Assembly: GCF_004005375.1 (NCBI RefSeq)
Contig: NZ_RZUF01000019.1
Span: 45,599-104,270, forward strand
Direction: 5' to 3'
DNA length: 58,672 nucleotides
Source of the DNA: Rheinheimera sediminis
GTDB taxonomy: Bacteria > Pseudomonadota > Gammaproteobacteria > Enterobacterales > Alteromonadaceae
Shown piece by piece: positions 1-8,123 of the stretch. How positions within the stretch are numbered: position 1 is the first letter of the stretch; each line of letters begins with the position of its first letter. The position numbers and the translations under genes are program-made. Under the pieces are notes generated by a model that saw nothing but the letters and a program-made list of their open reading frames with translations, did no database searches and had not been told where the DNA came from.

Positions 1-132
1 TAGTCCTGCTACGCAACCCCTTTATATTTTCAATTATCTTCACTTATTCCAATTACAAATACATCAACTAGTGTAGTTGCGTTTTATATGTCCTGTTCTT
101 CGCAATAGCTCAGCACTATTCAATGTTTACCC
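1..132. other. Left flank, no gene seen
   Basis: AT-rich stretch with no credible coding frame. The only structure I see is a perfect 6-bp inverted repeat, CAACTA-GTG-TAGTTG, at 65-79. It could be an operator or the tail of a neighbouring transcription unit outside the window. Confidence 0.3.
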
Positions 133-160
133 TTAAAAAAAGCGGCTAGATAGCCGCTTG
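133..160 (-). terminator. Rho-independent terminator of tesA
   Basis: Perfect stem AAGCGGCT/AGCCGCTT with a 4-nt loop (140-159), followed on the minus strand by a run of T (complement of the A-run at 134-140). It lies about 25 bp beyond the tesA stop codon, so it closes that single-gene transcript. Confidence 0.8.
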
Positions 161-184
161 CTGTAAATAACCTGATTTATTTCT

Positions 185-790
185 TCATTTCAGCTGCAAG
201 ACCAGAGGCTGCATTAAATCTGCGATAACAGGCTGGGCTTCCAAGTTCGGATGCAGTCCATCGGCTTGCATCCACTGCTGTTTTAACGCTATGGTCTCCA
301 TAAAGAAAGGCCAGAGCACTATTTGCTGTGCTTCCGCTACTTTTGCATATAAATTAGTAAATTGTGTGGTGTAACGTGGGCCATAGTTTGGTGGTATACG
401 TATTTGCATCAATACGGCCTGGCTGTTCTGTTGTTTGATTTGTTCTACCATAGCGTTCAGGTTGCTTTCGAGTTGCGGTATGGGAAAACCGCGTAGGCCG
501 TCATTAGCGCCCAGTTCAATCAGTACATAATCGGGTTGGTGCTGTTTAAGCAGTGCTGGTAGACGAGCTAAGCCACCGCCTGAGGTTTCGCCACTGATAC
601 TGGCATTGACTAAAGTCCAGCCACTGTCTTGGTGGTCTAACTTTTGTTGCAGCAGATAGACCCAACTTTGTTGTTGGCTTAAACCATAACCAGCACTGAG
701 ACTATCGCCAAGAATTAACAGCGTTTTGGCCTGCACCGCAGCTGTGGTGAGAGACAGGACCAAAAGCATAACGTAGATTAATCGAATCAT
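185..790 (-). CDS. tesA: TesA-type periplasmic SGNH lysophospholipase/thioesterase
   Basis: A 201-residue secreted esterase that hydrolyses acyl-CoA thioesters, lysophospholipids and small esters (family knowledge for TesA/ApeA). Residues 1-21 form a signal peptide ending AVQA. SGNH blocks are visible: GDSLSAGYG with catalytic Ser30, the oxyanion-hole Asn96 in GAND, and DGLHP with Asp177 and His180. The ATG at 788-790 has AGGTG a few bases upstream. It is transcribed away from ybbA, and the two start codons overlap by 2 bp, the same head-to-head arrangement known for tesA-ybbA in Escherichia coli. Length matches the family. A hairpin terminator follows the stop codon. Confidence 0.93.
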   Translation of the reverse strand: MIRLIYVMLLVLSLTTAAVQAKTLLILGDSLSAGYGLSQQQSWVYLLQQKLDHQDSGWTLVNASISGETSGGGLARLPALLKQHQPDYVLIELGANDGLRGFPIPQLESNLNAMVEQIKQQNSQAVLMQIRIPPNYGPRYTTQFTNLYAKVAEAQQIVLWPFFMETIALKQQWMQADGLHPNLEAQPVIADLMQPLVLQLK

Positions 791-1505
791 GAAAACACCT
801 ATACCTCATATTGTTGCTAAAGATGTTGTGAAAAGAGTTCAGCTTACCGAGTCTGAACTTACCATACTGCAAGATATCCATCTGACTATCAATCAGGGAG
901 CGACAGTTGCCATAGTGGGCGCTTCAGGCTCAGGCAAGTCTACTTTATTAGGTATATTGGCTGGTTTGGATCAGGCCTCTTCCGGCGAAGTCTATTTAGC
1001 GGGTCAGCCACTGCATAAATTGTCAGAAGATGAGCGGGCCGAGTTAAGAGCCCGCTCAGTAGGTTTTGTGTTCCAGTCTTTTTTACTTTTACCTAGCCTG
1101 ACTGCTCTTGAGAACGTGACCTTACCTGCAGAACTTGCAGGAATGCCAGACGCAAAGGCTCGTGGTCTTGAGTTGCTGGCACAAGTGGGACTGAGTCACA
1201 GAGCAGACTTTTTTCCTAACCAGATGAGTGGTGGTGAGCAGCAGCGTGTCGCGATAGCCAGAGCTTTTATTACCAAACCTGCAGTACTTTTTGCAGATGA
1301 GCCTTCAGCGAATCTGGACAGCGCGACAGGTGAAAAAATCGAAGATTTATTATTTGAACTGAATGAGCAGCAAGGTACAACCTTAGTGCTGGTGACTCAT
1401 AACCATGAGCTGGCACAACGTTGCCAATACAGATTCCATATGCACGCGGGTCATTTAGCTGCCGATTTAACTCAGACGACAGAGGACAAACGCCATGTGG
1501 GGTAA
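789..1505 (+). CDS. ybbA: YbbA-like ABC transporter ATPase
   Basis: A 238-residue ATPase subunit of a MacB/LolD-type (type VII) ABC system, partner of the permease encoded next. It has Walker A GASGSGKS (44-51), Q-loop Gln96, signature MSGGEQQR (146-153), Walker B ending in ADE (about 169-171) and H-loop His204. The start at 789 overlaps the tesA start on the other strand; the N-terminus aligns by eye with E. coli YbbA, which supports it, although no clear Shine-Dalgarno is visible. The gene overlaps ybbP by 11 bp, so the two are almost certainly co-transcribed and translationally coupled. The transported substrate is not established for this family. Confidence 0.92.
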   Translation: MKTPIPHIVAKDVVKRVQLTESELTILQDIHLTINQGATVAIVGASGSGKSTLLGILAGLDQASSGEVYLAGQPLHKLSEDERAELRARSVGFVFQSFLLLPSLTALENVTLPAELAGMPDAKARGLELLAQVGLSHRADFFPNQMSGGEQQRVAIARAFITKPAVLFADEPSANLDSATGEKIEDLLFELNEQQGTTLVLVTHNHELAQRCQYRFHMHAGHLAADLTQTTEDKRHVG

Positions 1506-3975
1506 AATCGCTTGGCGGCTATTCTGGCGCGAGTTAAGCAGGGGCGAGTTATGGGTGATTGCCTTTTCACTCTTCCTTGCTGTGCTAACTGTTGTCAGTT
1601 TGTCTGGTATTACGGAATCCGTGCGTTCTGCTTTATATCAGCGTAGCGCTAACTTTGTAGCCGCGGATAAGATTTTGCGTTCGAGCATAGGCTTTAACGA
1701 ACAGATCCAGCAAAGCGCAGATAAGCTGCAGTTGCAGTCATCCCGTCAGGTGCAATTTAACTCAATGTTGTTTGCTAAAGATTTGATGCAGCTGGTGTCA
1801 GTGAAAGCTGTTTCCGCAGGTTATCCACTTCGTGGCGAGCTGAAACTAAGCTCTTCCGTCACAGATCCAAGTCTTGTTACTTCACTGCAGCCCAACCAGC
1901 TTTATCTGGAAAGTCGTCTTTTTAGTTTACTTAATATTAAGGTGGGCGATAGTCTTGAACTGGGTGAAAAGGAATTTATCGCAGCTGGTGTTATAGTGGC
2001 TGAGCCAGATGCACCATTGTCTGTATTTGGCAGCTCTCCTCGTATTTTGATGCATCTGGATGATGTCGCAGCTACTGGTATTATTCAGCCTGGCAGCCGA
2101 ATTACCTACCGGTTAATGTTTGCAGGTAGCCAGAAAGATCTGGAGTTATTAGAGACGCAAAATAAAGCATACTTAGGTCCTCAGGACAGATGGCAGAAAA
2201 TGGACAGAGAATCCGCTATAGGTGGCGCTCTGGACAGATCGGAGCGGTTTTTATTGTTATCTGGTCTTTTGGGTATAGTGCTGGCCGCCTGTGCCGCTGC
2301 TGTAGCCGCTAACAGATATAGCCAACGTCATGCCCGCTCTGTCGCTGTGATGAAAGCTCTGGGCGCGACTACGACCTTGAGTCGGAAAATTTATGGCAGT
2401 CATCTGCTCTTTGTGGTGATTTTCAGCGTAGGTTTCGGTTTGCTGGCCGGCCAGCTGTTAGTGCAGTTAAGCCAGTGGGGCGTCGCATTCTGGATGCCAG
2501 ACTATGTGGCGGAATTCAGTTTCCGGCCTTTAGGTCTTGGCGTATTGACTGCAGCAATTTGTGCCGTACTGTTTTCAGCCCGGCCTTTATGGCGTCTGGC
2601 CGCAGTACCGGCACTGAATGTGTTGCGTGAAAAACCGGATCAAATGAAATTTGACCCGGTGCATTTAATCAGTGGCGCTGCGGCTATTTGGTTATTGATG
2701 TGGCTATTTAGTGGCGATTTATGGATCAGCAGCTGGTTATTTGTATTGTGTTTGGTATTCGCCATCTTATTAATGGGCTTTGCTGCAGTGCTTGTCCGGG
2801 TCGCAAAGCCTATGGCTGCTGGTCAAAGTAGTGCGCTGCGTCTTGCTTTGGCAAATTTACGACGCAGGTTATGGCCAAATGCATTTCAGCTAATTACTTT
2901 CAGTTTGGCGTTGTTTTTAACCTTGCTCTTGTATTTTCTGCGCTCGGAGTTACTTGAACAGTGGCAGCAGCAAGTGCCTGCAGGTGCGCCGAATCAGTTT
3001 CTGGTCAATTTAACCGAGCAGGACAAAACATCGTTACAGCAGCTGGCGATTCAACATAACTTAGAGCTGACCGAATTTTATCCTATGGTGAATGGCCGGG
3101 TATTGGCGGTGAATGGTGAAAACTTTGCAGATGAAGCCACCAAGGAAAAACCTGAACAACGTCAGGGTGTTGGACGTGAGCTGAATCTTACTTGGTTAAG
3201 CCGTATTCCGGATAACAACGAAGTGGAAAGCGGACAATGGTTTAGTACTGACTCTAAAGCCGAAGTGTCGGTCGAGTCACAAATGGCAGAACGTTTAGCG
3301 CTAAAGTTAGGTGACAAGCTGCAGTTTTCTGTTGGAGGCCAGGTATTTGAAGCCACCATCAGCAGTATTCGTAAAGTGGATTGGAATAGTTTGCAGCCGA
3401 ACTTCTACATGGTGCTGTCACCTGATTTGATGCAGGGCTTTCCTGCTACCTATATCACTGCTTTTTACCTGAACATGTCAGAACAAGACTTACTGAATCA
3501 AATAGTGCGGCAATTCCCGACTGTCAGTTTGATTTCTGTCGATACTATCCTGGAGCAGGTAAACGATATTATTAGTCAGGTCTCAGTCGCTTTAACTTTC
3601 ATTCTGATGCTGGTTTTCGCTTCAGCTGTGTTAGTGCTTGTTGCGCAAGTACAGGCCACATTGGAGCAGAGGGAGCAGGAGCTGGCTATTTTGCGGACTT
3701 TAGGTGCTAAATCGGCCTTCTTAAAAGCCGCTCTTTTATATGAGTTTGCCGCTTTAGGCGCTTTAGCCGGACTTTTTGCAACTCTGTTAGCTGAAGCCCT
3801 GCTGGCTGTCGTACAGCAACAATTTTTTGATTTACCCTATAAACCACACTGGAATTTATGGTGGTTAGGGCCTGTATTAGGCATCACTTTAGTTACTGTG
3901 CTGGGTGCATGGCAAGTCAGGCAATTGCTGAAGATGTCTGGCAGCAGTTTGTTGAGGCGCGCCCTTCAAAATTGA
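1495..3975 (+). CDS. ybbP: YbbP-like FtsX-family ABC permease
   Basis: An 826-residue inner-membrane protein, the permease half of the YbbA system. One N-terminal membrane segment (about 18-38) is followed by a large periplasmic domain. A cluster of segments follows (about 252-365), then central segments (about 395-435). The unit then repeats: a segment near 465, a second periplasmic domain, and three C-terminal segments (about 695-810). This duplicated FtsX layout is typical of YbbP. Such systems usually act mechanically at the periplasmic face rather than moving a solute through a channel; the client here is unknown. The end overlaps the convergent yfcH gene by 10 bp inside a palindrome that encodes both C-termini. 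Confidence 0.9.
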   Translation: MWGKIAWRLFWRELSRGELWVIAFSLFLAVLTVVSLSGITESVRSALYQRSANFVAADKILRSSIGFNEQIQQSADKLQLQSSRQVQFNSMLFAKDLMQLVSVKAVSAGYPLRGELKLSSSVTDPSLVTSLQPNQLYLESRLFSLLNIKVGDSLELGEKEFIAAGVIVAEPDAPLSVFGSSPRILMHLDDVAATGIIQPGSRITYRLMFAGSQKDLELLETQNKAYLGPQDRWQKMDRESAIGGALDRSERFLLLSGLLGIVLAACAAAVAANRYSQRHARSVAVMKALGATTTLSRKIYGSHLLFVVIFSVGFGLLAGQLLVQLSQWGVAFWMPDYVAEFSFRPLGLGVLTAAICAVLFSARPLWRLAAVPALNVLREKPDQMKFDPVHLISGAAAIWLLMWLFSGDLWISSWLFVLCLVFAILLMGFAAVLVRVAKPMAAGQSSALRLALANLRRRLWPNAFQLITFSLALFLTLLLYFLRSELLEQWQQQVPAGAPNQFLVNLTEQDKTSLQQLAIQHNLELTEFYPMVNGRVLAVNGENFADEATKEKPEQRQGVGRELNLTWLSRIPDNNEVESGQWFSTDSKAEVSVESQMAERLALKLGDKLQFSVGGQVFEATISSIRKVDWNSLQPNFYMVLSPDLMQGFPATYITAFYLNMSEQDLLNQIVRQFPTVSLISVDTILEQVNDIISQVSVALTFILMLVFASAVLVLVAQVQATLEQREQELAILRTLGAKSAFLKAALLYEFAALGALAGLFATLLAEALLAVVQQQFFDLPYKPHWNLWWLGPVLGITLVTVLGAWQVRQLLKMSGSSLLRRALQN

Positions 3976-3981
3976 AGGGCG
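3960..3981. terminator. Bidirectional hairpin shared by ybbP and yfcH ends
   Basis: Perfect stem GCCCTTCAA/TTGAAGGGC (3961-3969 and 3972-3980) with a 2-nt centre, extendable by one C-G pair. Both genes' stop codons lie inside it. There is no long T-run on either side, so termination efficiency is uncertain. Confidence 0.5.
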
Positions 3982-4859
3982 TTTAAAGCTTCTTTTAAAT
4001 GGGCGTAGTTAAACTTAAAACCATTTTCCAATAAGCGTTTGGGTTGTACGTTTTGGCCGAATAACAATAAGTCAGCCATCTCACCAAAAGCTAAACGCAG
4101 CATAAATGCTGGTACTCTGAAGGGGGCTTTTTTACCAAAACGCTCTGCAAGTAGCTGGCTAAATTGTTTATTATCCACAGCTCGGGGGGCTGTGGCATTA
4201 AAGGGGCCGCTTAAATCATCCCGCTGTACTAAAAAATCAATCAGACGCACCATATCGTCCAGATGGATCCAGGACATAAACTGCTTGCCGTCGCCTATCG
4301 GACCTCCCAGACCTAGTTTAAACAAAGGCAACATTTTTGCTAAAGCACCGCCTGAAGGACTGAGAACTATGCCTGTGCGTAGCAAACAGACGCGGGTTTG
4401 TGGGCTGGCTGCCCTTTGTGCCAAATTTTCCCAGCGGGCACAAATATCGTGGCTAAATTCAGGGTAAAAAGAATGATGATCTTCAGTGACCGGCTCATGA
4501 CCCTGACGACCGTAAAAACCTATAGCGGAGCCACTGATCAATACTTTCGGTGGGGTAGTGCTGCGTTGAATTTTTTCCGCCAGAGCTTCTGTTAATTGCC
4601 AACGGCTTTGACAAATTTTTTGTTTTTGGGATTCGCTCCAGCGTTTGTCTGCGATAGGTTCCCCTGCCAGATTAACCACTGCATCTAACTGGTTGAAGTC
4701 TAAGTCATCCAGTGATTGCTGGTAATCAGCATCAATACCCAGACTTTCTCTTGCTTTCTCAGCAGAACGACTCAGGATAAAAAGTTGATGTTGGCCTTGC
4801 CACAGCTCGATGAGCGCTCGGCCTATCAAGCCAGTCGCTCCGGTGATCAGGATGTTCAT
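3966..4859 (-). CDS. yfcH: YfcH-type NAD(P)-binding sugar epimerase family protein
   Basis: A 297-residue member of the TIGR01777/YfcH family: an extended short-chain dehydrogenase fold followed by a conserved C-terminal DUF1731 region (about 248-296). The Rossmann dinucleotide motif GATGLIG sits at residues 7-13. Substrate and physiological role are not known for the family; old annotations call it a cell-division inhibitor homologue, which I would not rely on. The ATG at 4859 has AGAGG upstream. It converges on ybbP with a 10-bp coding overlap. The last residues ALQF mirror ALQN at the end of YbbP because both are read from one palindrome. Confidence 0.85.
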   Translation of the reverse strand: MNILITGATGLIGRALIELWQGQHQLFILSRSAEKARESLGIDADYQQSLDDLDFNQLDAVVNLAGEPIADKRWSESQKQKICQSRWQLTEALAEKIQRSTTPPKVLISGSAIGFYGRQGHEPVTEDHHSFYPEFSHDICARWENLAQRAASPQTRVCLLRTGIVLSPSGGALAKMLPLFKLGLGGPIGDGKQFMSWIHLDDMVRLIDFLVQRDDLSGPFNATAPRAVDNKQFSQLLAERFGKKAPFRVPAFMLRLAFGEMADLLLFGQNVQPKRLLENGFKFNYAHLKEALNALQF

Positions 4860-4928
4860 AATTACAAGCCTCTACAACTAAAGTATCGAATATCGTCAAG
4901 TATAAGCGTATTGATACGGTTGCAGGAC

Positions 4929-5321
4929 TTATTCTGGTTTAGTAGCAATATGTTTTAGTAAGTCGATACGTTGCTTTAGGTGGTACAGCTGGCATTCTTT
5001 GTATGCGGTGCTTGCTTTTTTGTTGTCTGGTAATTGAACAATAAACTGCCAGCGACAATCTTGCTCTGTATACAGAGCAAAGGTTTCACGAGATTTGTTA
5101 AACATTTTTAAGCCATCCTGACGGCCTGTGGTACTGACTTGTGTTTCAAGGATGAATAAGTGGTTATTTTCCCAAGTAGTTAAGTCTCGTTTGTTCTGTT
5201 CAAGCTGTTGATCCAGGCAACGCATATAGTTGACTTGTGACAGTGTTTTTTTTTCGCACTCTGTGTCTGCATAAAGCACAGGTACATTTGCGGCTATGAG
5301 GATAAACAAGAATTTGATCAT
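4929..5321 (-). CDS. LprI-like (DUF1311) periplasmic protein
   Basis: A 130-residue exported protein: signal peptide about 1-18 (cleavage after VLYA), then a small cysteine-containing domain with spacing and composition like the lysozyme-inhibitor LprI N-terminal (DUF1311) family. Cysteines occur near residues 22, 34, 89 and 105, and probably form disulfides in the periplasm. It is the third gene of a response regulator-kinase unit; its ATG overlaps the kinase stop by 4 bp (ATGA), so it is translated with the kinase. A role as periplasmic accessory or sensor partner of the kinase, or as a lysozyme-protection factor, is inference. Confidence 0.65.
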   Translation of the reverse strand: MIKFLFILIAANVPVLYADTECEKKTLSQVNYMRCLDQQLEQNKRDLTTWENNHLFILETQVSTTGRQDGLKMFNKSRETFALYTEQDCRWQFIVQLPDNKKASTAYKECQLYHLKQRIDLLKHIATKPE

Positions 5322-6640
5322 TTTAGTCCTGATTCTGGAAAACGAATAACAAAACGGGCGCCGCCCAAAGGGCTCTGAGAAACCTGAAGTTCGCCTGAAT
5401 ACGATTTCACTAATTCGGATACTATAGAAAGACCTACACCATGCCCTTCTTTATAGGTATCCAGCCGGGTTCCGCGTTGAAACAATTCTTCCCTTTTATC
5501 CTGAGGAATACCTGGACCATCGTCCTCTATATCCAATTGCAGCGGTTTGCCAAAAGCACTGATTTTCACCCGTTCATGACAAGCCTTACAGGCATTATCG
5601 AGTAGATTCCCTAATATTTCCATCAAGTCAGTCTCATCGCCGCGAAACACAACCTGATCGGTGCACTGGATCTCGATGATGCAGTTTTTATCCCGATAGA
5701 TTTTGCTTAAGGCCTGCTCTAATTTAACAATCAGCGGTTTCACTTTAATTTGTTTGTGCCACAGATCTTGCCCTGAACTGGCGGCGCGCTTGAGCTGATG
5801 TTCTATCATGCCGGTGATACGGTCAAGTTGCTCACGAAGTTCAGGCTGCTCAGACAGCTTAGAGGTACGCAAAACTGCAATAGGAGTTTTGAGTGCATGG
5901 GCTAAATCACTTAAGTGATGACGGTAACGTTGCTTTTGCCTGTTTTGATTGGCCAAAAGTAAGTTTAAGTCTTCTTTAATTTTGTTAAGCTCAGAGGGAT
6001 ACTGGTGCAACAATTGCTCTTGCTGCCCGCTTTCAAGCTTATGAATTTCTTTATCCAAAGAGGTTAGAGGTTTAGTGATCCAATAATAAGCCAATAAAGT
6101 CAAACCTATCAGGACCAGGGCTATGCCAATAAACCATTGCCTCAGCGTTTTCCTGAATATGTCTAACGGCTCTTGCAGCAGATGATCATTTTGCACCACA
6201 TGAATGGTTAGGGGCAGTGTATTGTCCCCTAAGTCAAACAGCACAGAAAAAGACAATACCCAATAGGTCTGTTGGTATTGCTCCATCATTACAAATTCGT
6301 GAGAGGCTGGCAAAATCTGGTGAGTCGGTGGGTCAAACTGCTGATTAATCGAAGAGTCGGACTGCCATAACAATTCGTTTTCACTGGTAATAAAAGCGGC
6401 CAGACCTGAATCGGGTCGATAAAAATCCGGAGGCAACAAGTTGTTACTCAGCTCCACTTTACCTTCGTTAGGATGCACTTCTGCCAAAATGGAGTACATA
6501 TGTACTTCAAGTTTCTGCTCTGTACTGGTGAGTAGTTGAGTATAAAAAGCCTGTTCTATAGCAAAAAATGAACTGGGTAGTAAAAAAAACAGTAAAAACA
6601 GGCTGATAATACCCTGACGAACCTTAAGGGAAAGCTGCAT
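5318..6640 (-). CDS. PhoQ-like membrane sensor histidine kinase
   Basis: A 440-residue sensor kinase. Membrane segments at about 8-29 and 168-187 flank a ~135-residue periplasmic sensor domain. The linker is followed by a dimerisation helix with phospho-acceptor His248 in DLAHALKTP. The ATPase domain shows Asn349 in the N box (NLLDNA), DDGPGIP (373-379) and GHGVGLSIV (399-407). All catalytic motifs look intact. The layout and H-box resemble the PhoQ/CarS group, whose members respond to divalent cations, acid or cationic peptides; the ligand here is unknown. Its start codon directly follows the response regulator stop with no gap. Confidence 0.88.
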   Translation of the reverse strand: MQLSLKVRQGIISLFLLFFLLPSSFFAIEQAFYTQLLTSTEQKLEVHMYSILAEVHPNEGKVELSNNLLPPDFYRPDSGLAAFITSENELLWQSDSSINQQFDPPTHQILPASHEFVMMEQYQQTYWVLSFSVLFDLGDNTLPLTIHVVQNDHLLQEPLDIFRKTLRQWFIGIALVLIGLTLLAYYWITKPLTSLDKEIHKLESGQQEQLLHQYPSELNKIKEDLNLLLANQNRQKQRYRHHLSDLAHALKTPIAVLRTSKLSEQPELREQLDRITGMIEHQLKRAASSGQDLWHKQIKVKPLIVKLEQALSKIYRDKNCIIEIQCTDQVVFRGDETDLMEILGNLLDNACKACHERVKISAFGKPLQLDIEDDGPGIPQDKREELFQRGTRLDTYKEGHGVGLSIVSELVKSYSGELQVSQSPLGGARFVIRFPESGLK

Positions 6641-7318
6641 TTAGCTAACAACCATAGTAAAACGGTAACCGCGTCCACGCAGAGTTTCAATAGGTTTTAA
6701 CTCGCCGTCGGGATCCAGTTTTTTGCGAAGGCGCAAAACAAACACCTCAATCACATTACTGTCCAGATCAAAATCCTGATCATAAATGTGTTCGGTCAGT
6801 TCAGTTTTTGAAATGACTTTATTCGGATTGTGCATGAAATATTCCAGCACTTTGTACTCATAAGCGGTAAGGCTGACTTCTTCCTCGCCAAGCCAGACCT
6901 GCTGAGTTCTGCTGTTGAGCTTGACGGGGCCCGAGTGCAGCATAGGATCGGGTTGGCCAGCCGCACGGCGTATCAACGCATTGATACGGGCCAGCAGTTC
7001 TTCAGTGTGAAACGGCTTTGTCAGGTAGTCATCAGCTCCTGCGTCTAGTCCCTCTACTTTCTCCTGCCAGCTACCTCGGGCTGTCAGTACAATAACGGGC
7101 GTTTTAATTTCGTTCTTGCGAGCTTTACGAATAAGACTAAGGCCATCTATTTTGGGTAACCCAATATCGATAATCGCCAAATCATAAGGATATTCGCTTA
7201 ATTTGAACCAGCCGTCTGCGCCATCATGAGCTACGTCTACACTAAATTGCTGCTGTACTAAATGTTCGCGGATCTGTTCCGCCAATAAAGTTTCATCTTC
7301 AACAACTAATAAACGCAT
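6641..7318 (-). CDS. PhoP/CarR-like OmpR-family response regulator
   Basis: A 225-residue two-domain regulator. The receiver domain has acidic pocket Glu7-Asp8, phospho-acceptor Asp51, Thr79 and Lys101. The C-terminal winged helix (about 130-222) is OmpR type. The segment LTARGSWQEKVEGLDAGADD closely matches PhoP. The ATG at 7318 has AAGGA 6 nt upstream, which fixes the start. It is the first gene of a three-gene unit with the kinase and the LprI-like protein, and a sigma-70-like promoter lies 40-70 bp upstream. In related Vibrio and enteric systems this pair controls lipid A and envelope modification; that is not shown by this sequence. Confidence 0.9.
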   Translation of the reverse strand: MRLLVVEDETLLAEQIREHLVQQQFSVDVAHDGADGWFKLSEYPYDLAIIDIGLPKIDGLSLIRKARKNEIKTPVIVLTARGSWQEKVEGLDAGADDYLTKPFHTEELLARINALIRRAAGQPDPMLHSGPVKLNSRTQQVWLGEEEVSLTAYEYKVLEYFMHNPNKVISKTELTEHIYDQDFDLDSNVIEVFVLRLRKKLDPDGELKPIETLRGRGYRFTMVVS

Positions 7319-7772
7319 GGTTCTTCCTTATTAAACTGGCACACACAAAGTGCGGTTATGCTAGAACACTCTGTCTGCGGCGGCAATCCTTAACATCAGA
7401 CAAATCTATGAAAGTATCAGGGCAATAGCCTGAATTGTTGCTGAATACCTTTGCCTGCTGTCTCTGTGGCTCTCTTGGTAAAGTCTTGCCTGTTGTTTTA
7501 CCAGACTCGTCAGGAATGCAAGCTGGTTGCTGTCAGCGCTAAGAGGAACCTCACTCTAGTTACTAATTCTGATTGTTTTTGGTTTAAAAGGTGTGAAATT
7601 ATGTGTATTAAATGTGAATTAAATGATGCATGAAGGTGTTTTGTTGCTATCTTTATTAATGAGGTTGCAACTCAAAGTGGCTCTTCTGCTTCTTTATACC
7701 GGATTGTAGTGGCTGGCAACAACCTTCAGCGACGCAGTGATGAGGCAAGGAGCTGTTACAGGAGATAACGTG
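7319..7772. other. 454-bp divergent intergenic region
   Basis: Separates the response regulator (minus) from comEA (plus). It holds the candidate operon promoter at 7358-7386 and a 7-bp inverted repeat TGGTAAA/TTTACCA (7476-7503, 14-nt loop). An AT-rich tract with GGTTTA lies near 7579. I see no coding frame with a ribosome binding site and no recognisable RNA gene. Confidence 0.5.
7358..7386 (-). promoter_or_regulatory. Candidate sigma-70 promoter of the PhoP/PhoQ-like operon
   Basis: On the minus strand TTGCCG (7386-7381) and TAGCAT (7363-7358) are separated by exactly 17 nt. It lies 40 bp ahead of the response-regulator ATG. Match by eye only. Confidence 0.4.
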
Positions 7773-8087
7773 ATGAAAATCGCACTCGTTGCAGCAGTCA
7801 TGGCCAGTCTGGCCTGTGCAGTGAACCTAACCGTAGCGCAAGAACTGGCGAAAGCCCCTCTGTCTGTGCCGGCCACGGCAAAAATAGCAGAGAAAACAAA
7901 GCTGAATATCAATAGTGCTTCTGTTGAGCAGTTGATTGCAGTACCGGGCATTGGTGAAAAAAAAGCACAAGCGATTAAAGACTATATCAGTGCAAATGGT
8001 CCGATCAAAGATCAGAAACAGTTAACTGAAGTCAAAGGCATAGGCGATAAACTTGCGGCTAAGGTGGCTGAATACGTCAGTTTTTAG
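7773..8087 (+). CDS. ComEA-like helix-hairpin-helix DNA-binding protein
   Basis: A 104-residue exported protein: signal peptide about 1-23 (ending TVAQ), a short linker, then a ComEA domain with two helix-hairpin-helix motifs (VPGIGEKKA and VKGIGDKLA). Such proteins bind double-stranded DNA without sequence specificity and serve as the periplasmic DNA ratchet in natural transformation. Small solo ComEA proteins are widespread in gammaproteobacteria, so competence is suggested but not proved. I choose the ATG at 7773 because GGAG lies 8 nt upstream; an in-frame ATG at 7737 would add 12 residues ahead of the signal peptide. The gene converges on the EAL-HDOD gene. Confidence 0.88.
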   Translation: MKIALVAAVMASLACAVNLTVAQELAKAPLSVPATAKIAEKTKLNINSASVEQLIAVPGIGEKKAQAIKDYISANGPIKDQKQLTEVKGIGDKLAAKVAEYVSF

Positions 8088-8094
8088 CTTGATT

Positions 8095-8123
8095 AAGCGC
8101 TCGTCATTGAACATCGAGCGCTT
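8095..8123. terminator. Hairpin at comEA / EAL-HDOD convergence
   Basis: Perfect 9-bp stem AAGCGCTCG/CGAGCGCTT with an 11-nt loop. It begins 8 bp after the comEA stop and covers the stop and last codons of the convergent EAL-HDOD gene. No T-run follows, so it may act as a transcript end stabiliser as much as a terminator. Confidence 0.45.

Noticed and set aside
4039-4467. 142-codon plus-strand frame
   Set aside because: Antisense of yfcH, no ribosome site, no recognisable domain.
7451-7633. 60-codon frame in the divergent intergenic region
   Set aside because: No Shine-Dalgarno and composition not protein-like; kept only as part of the intergenic description.
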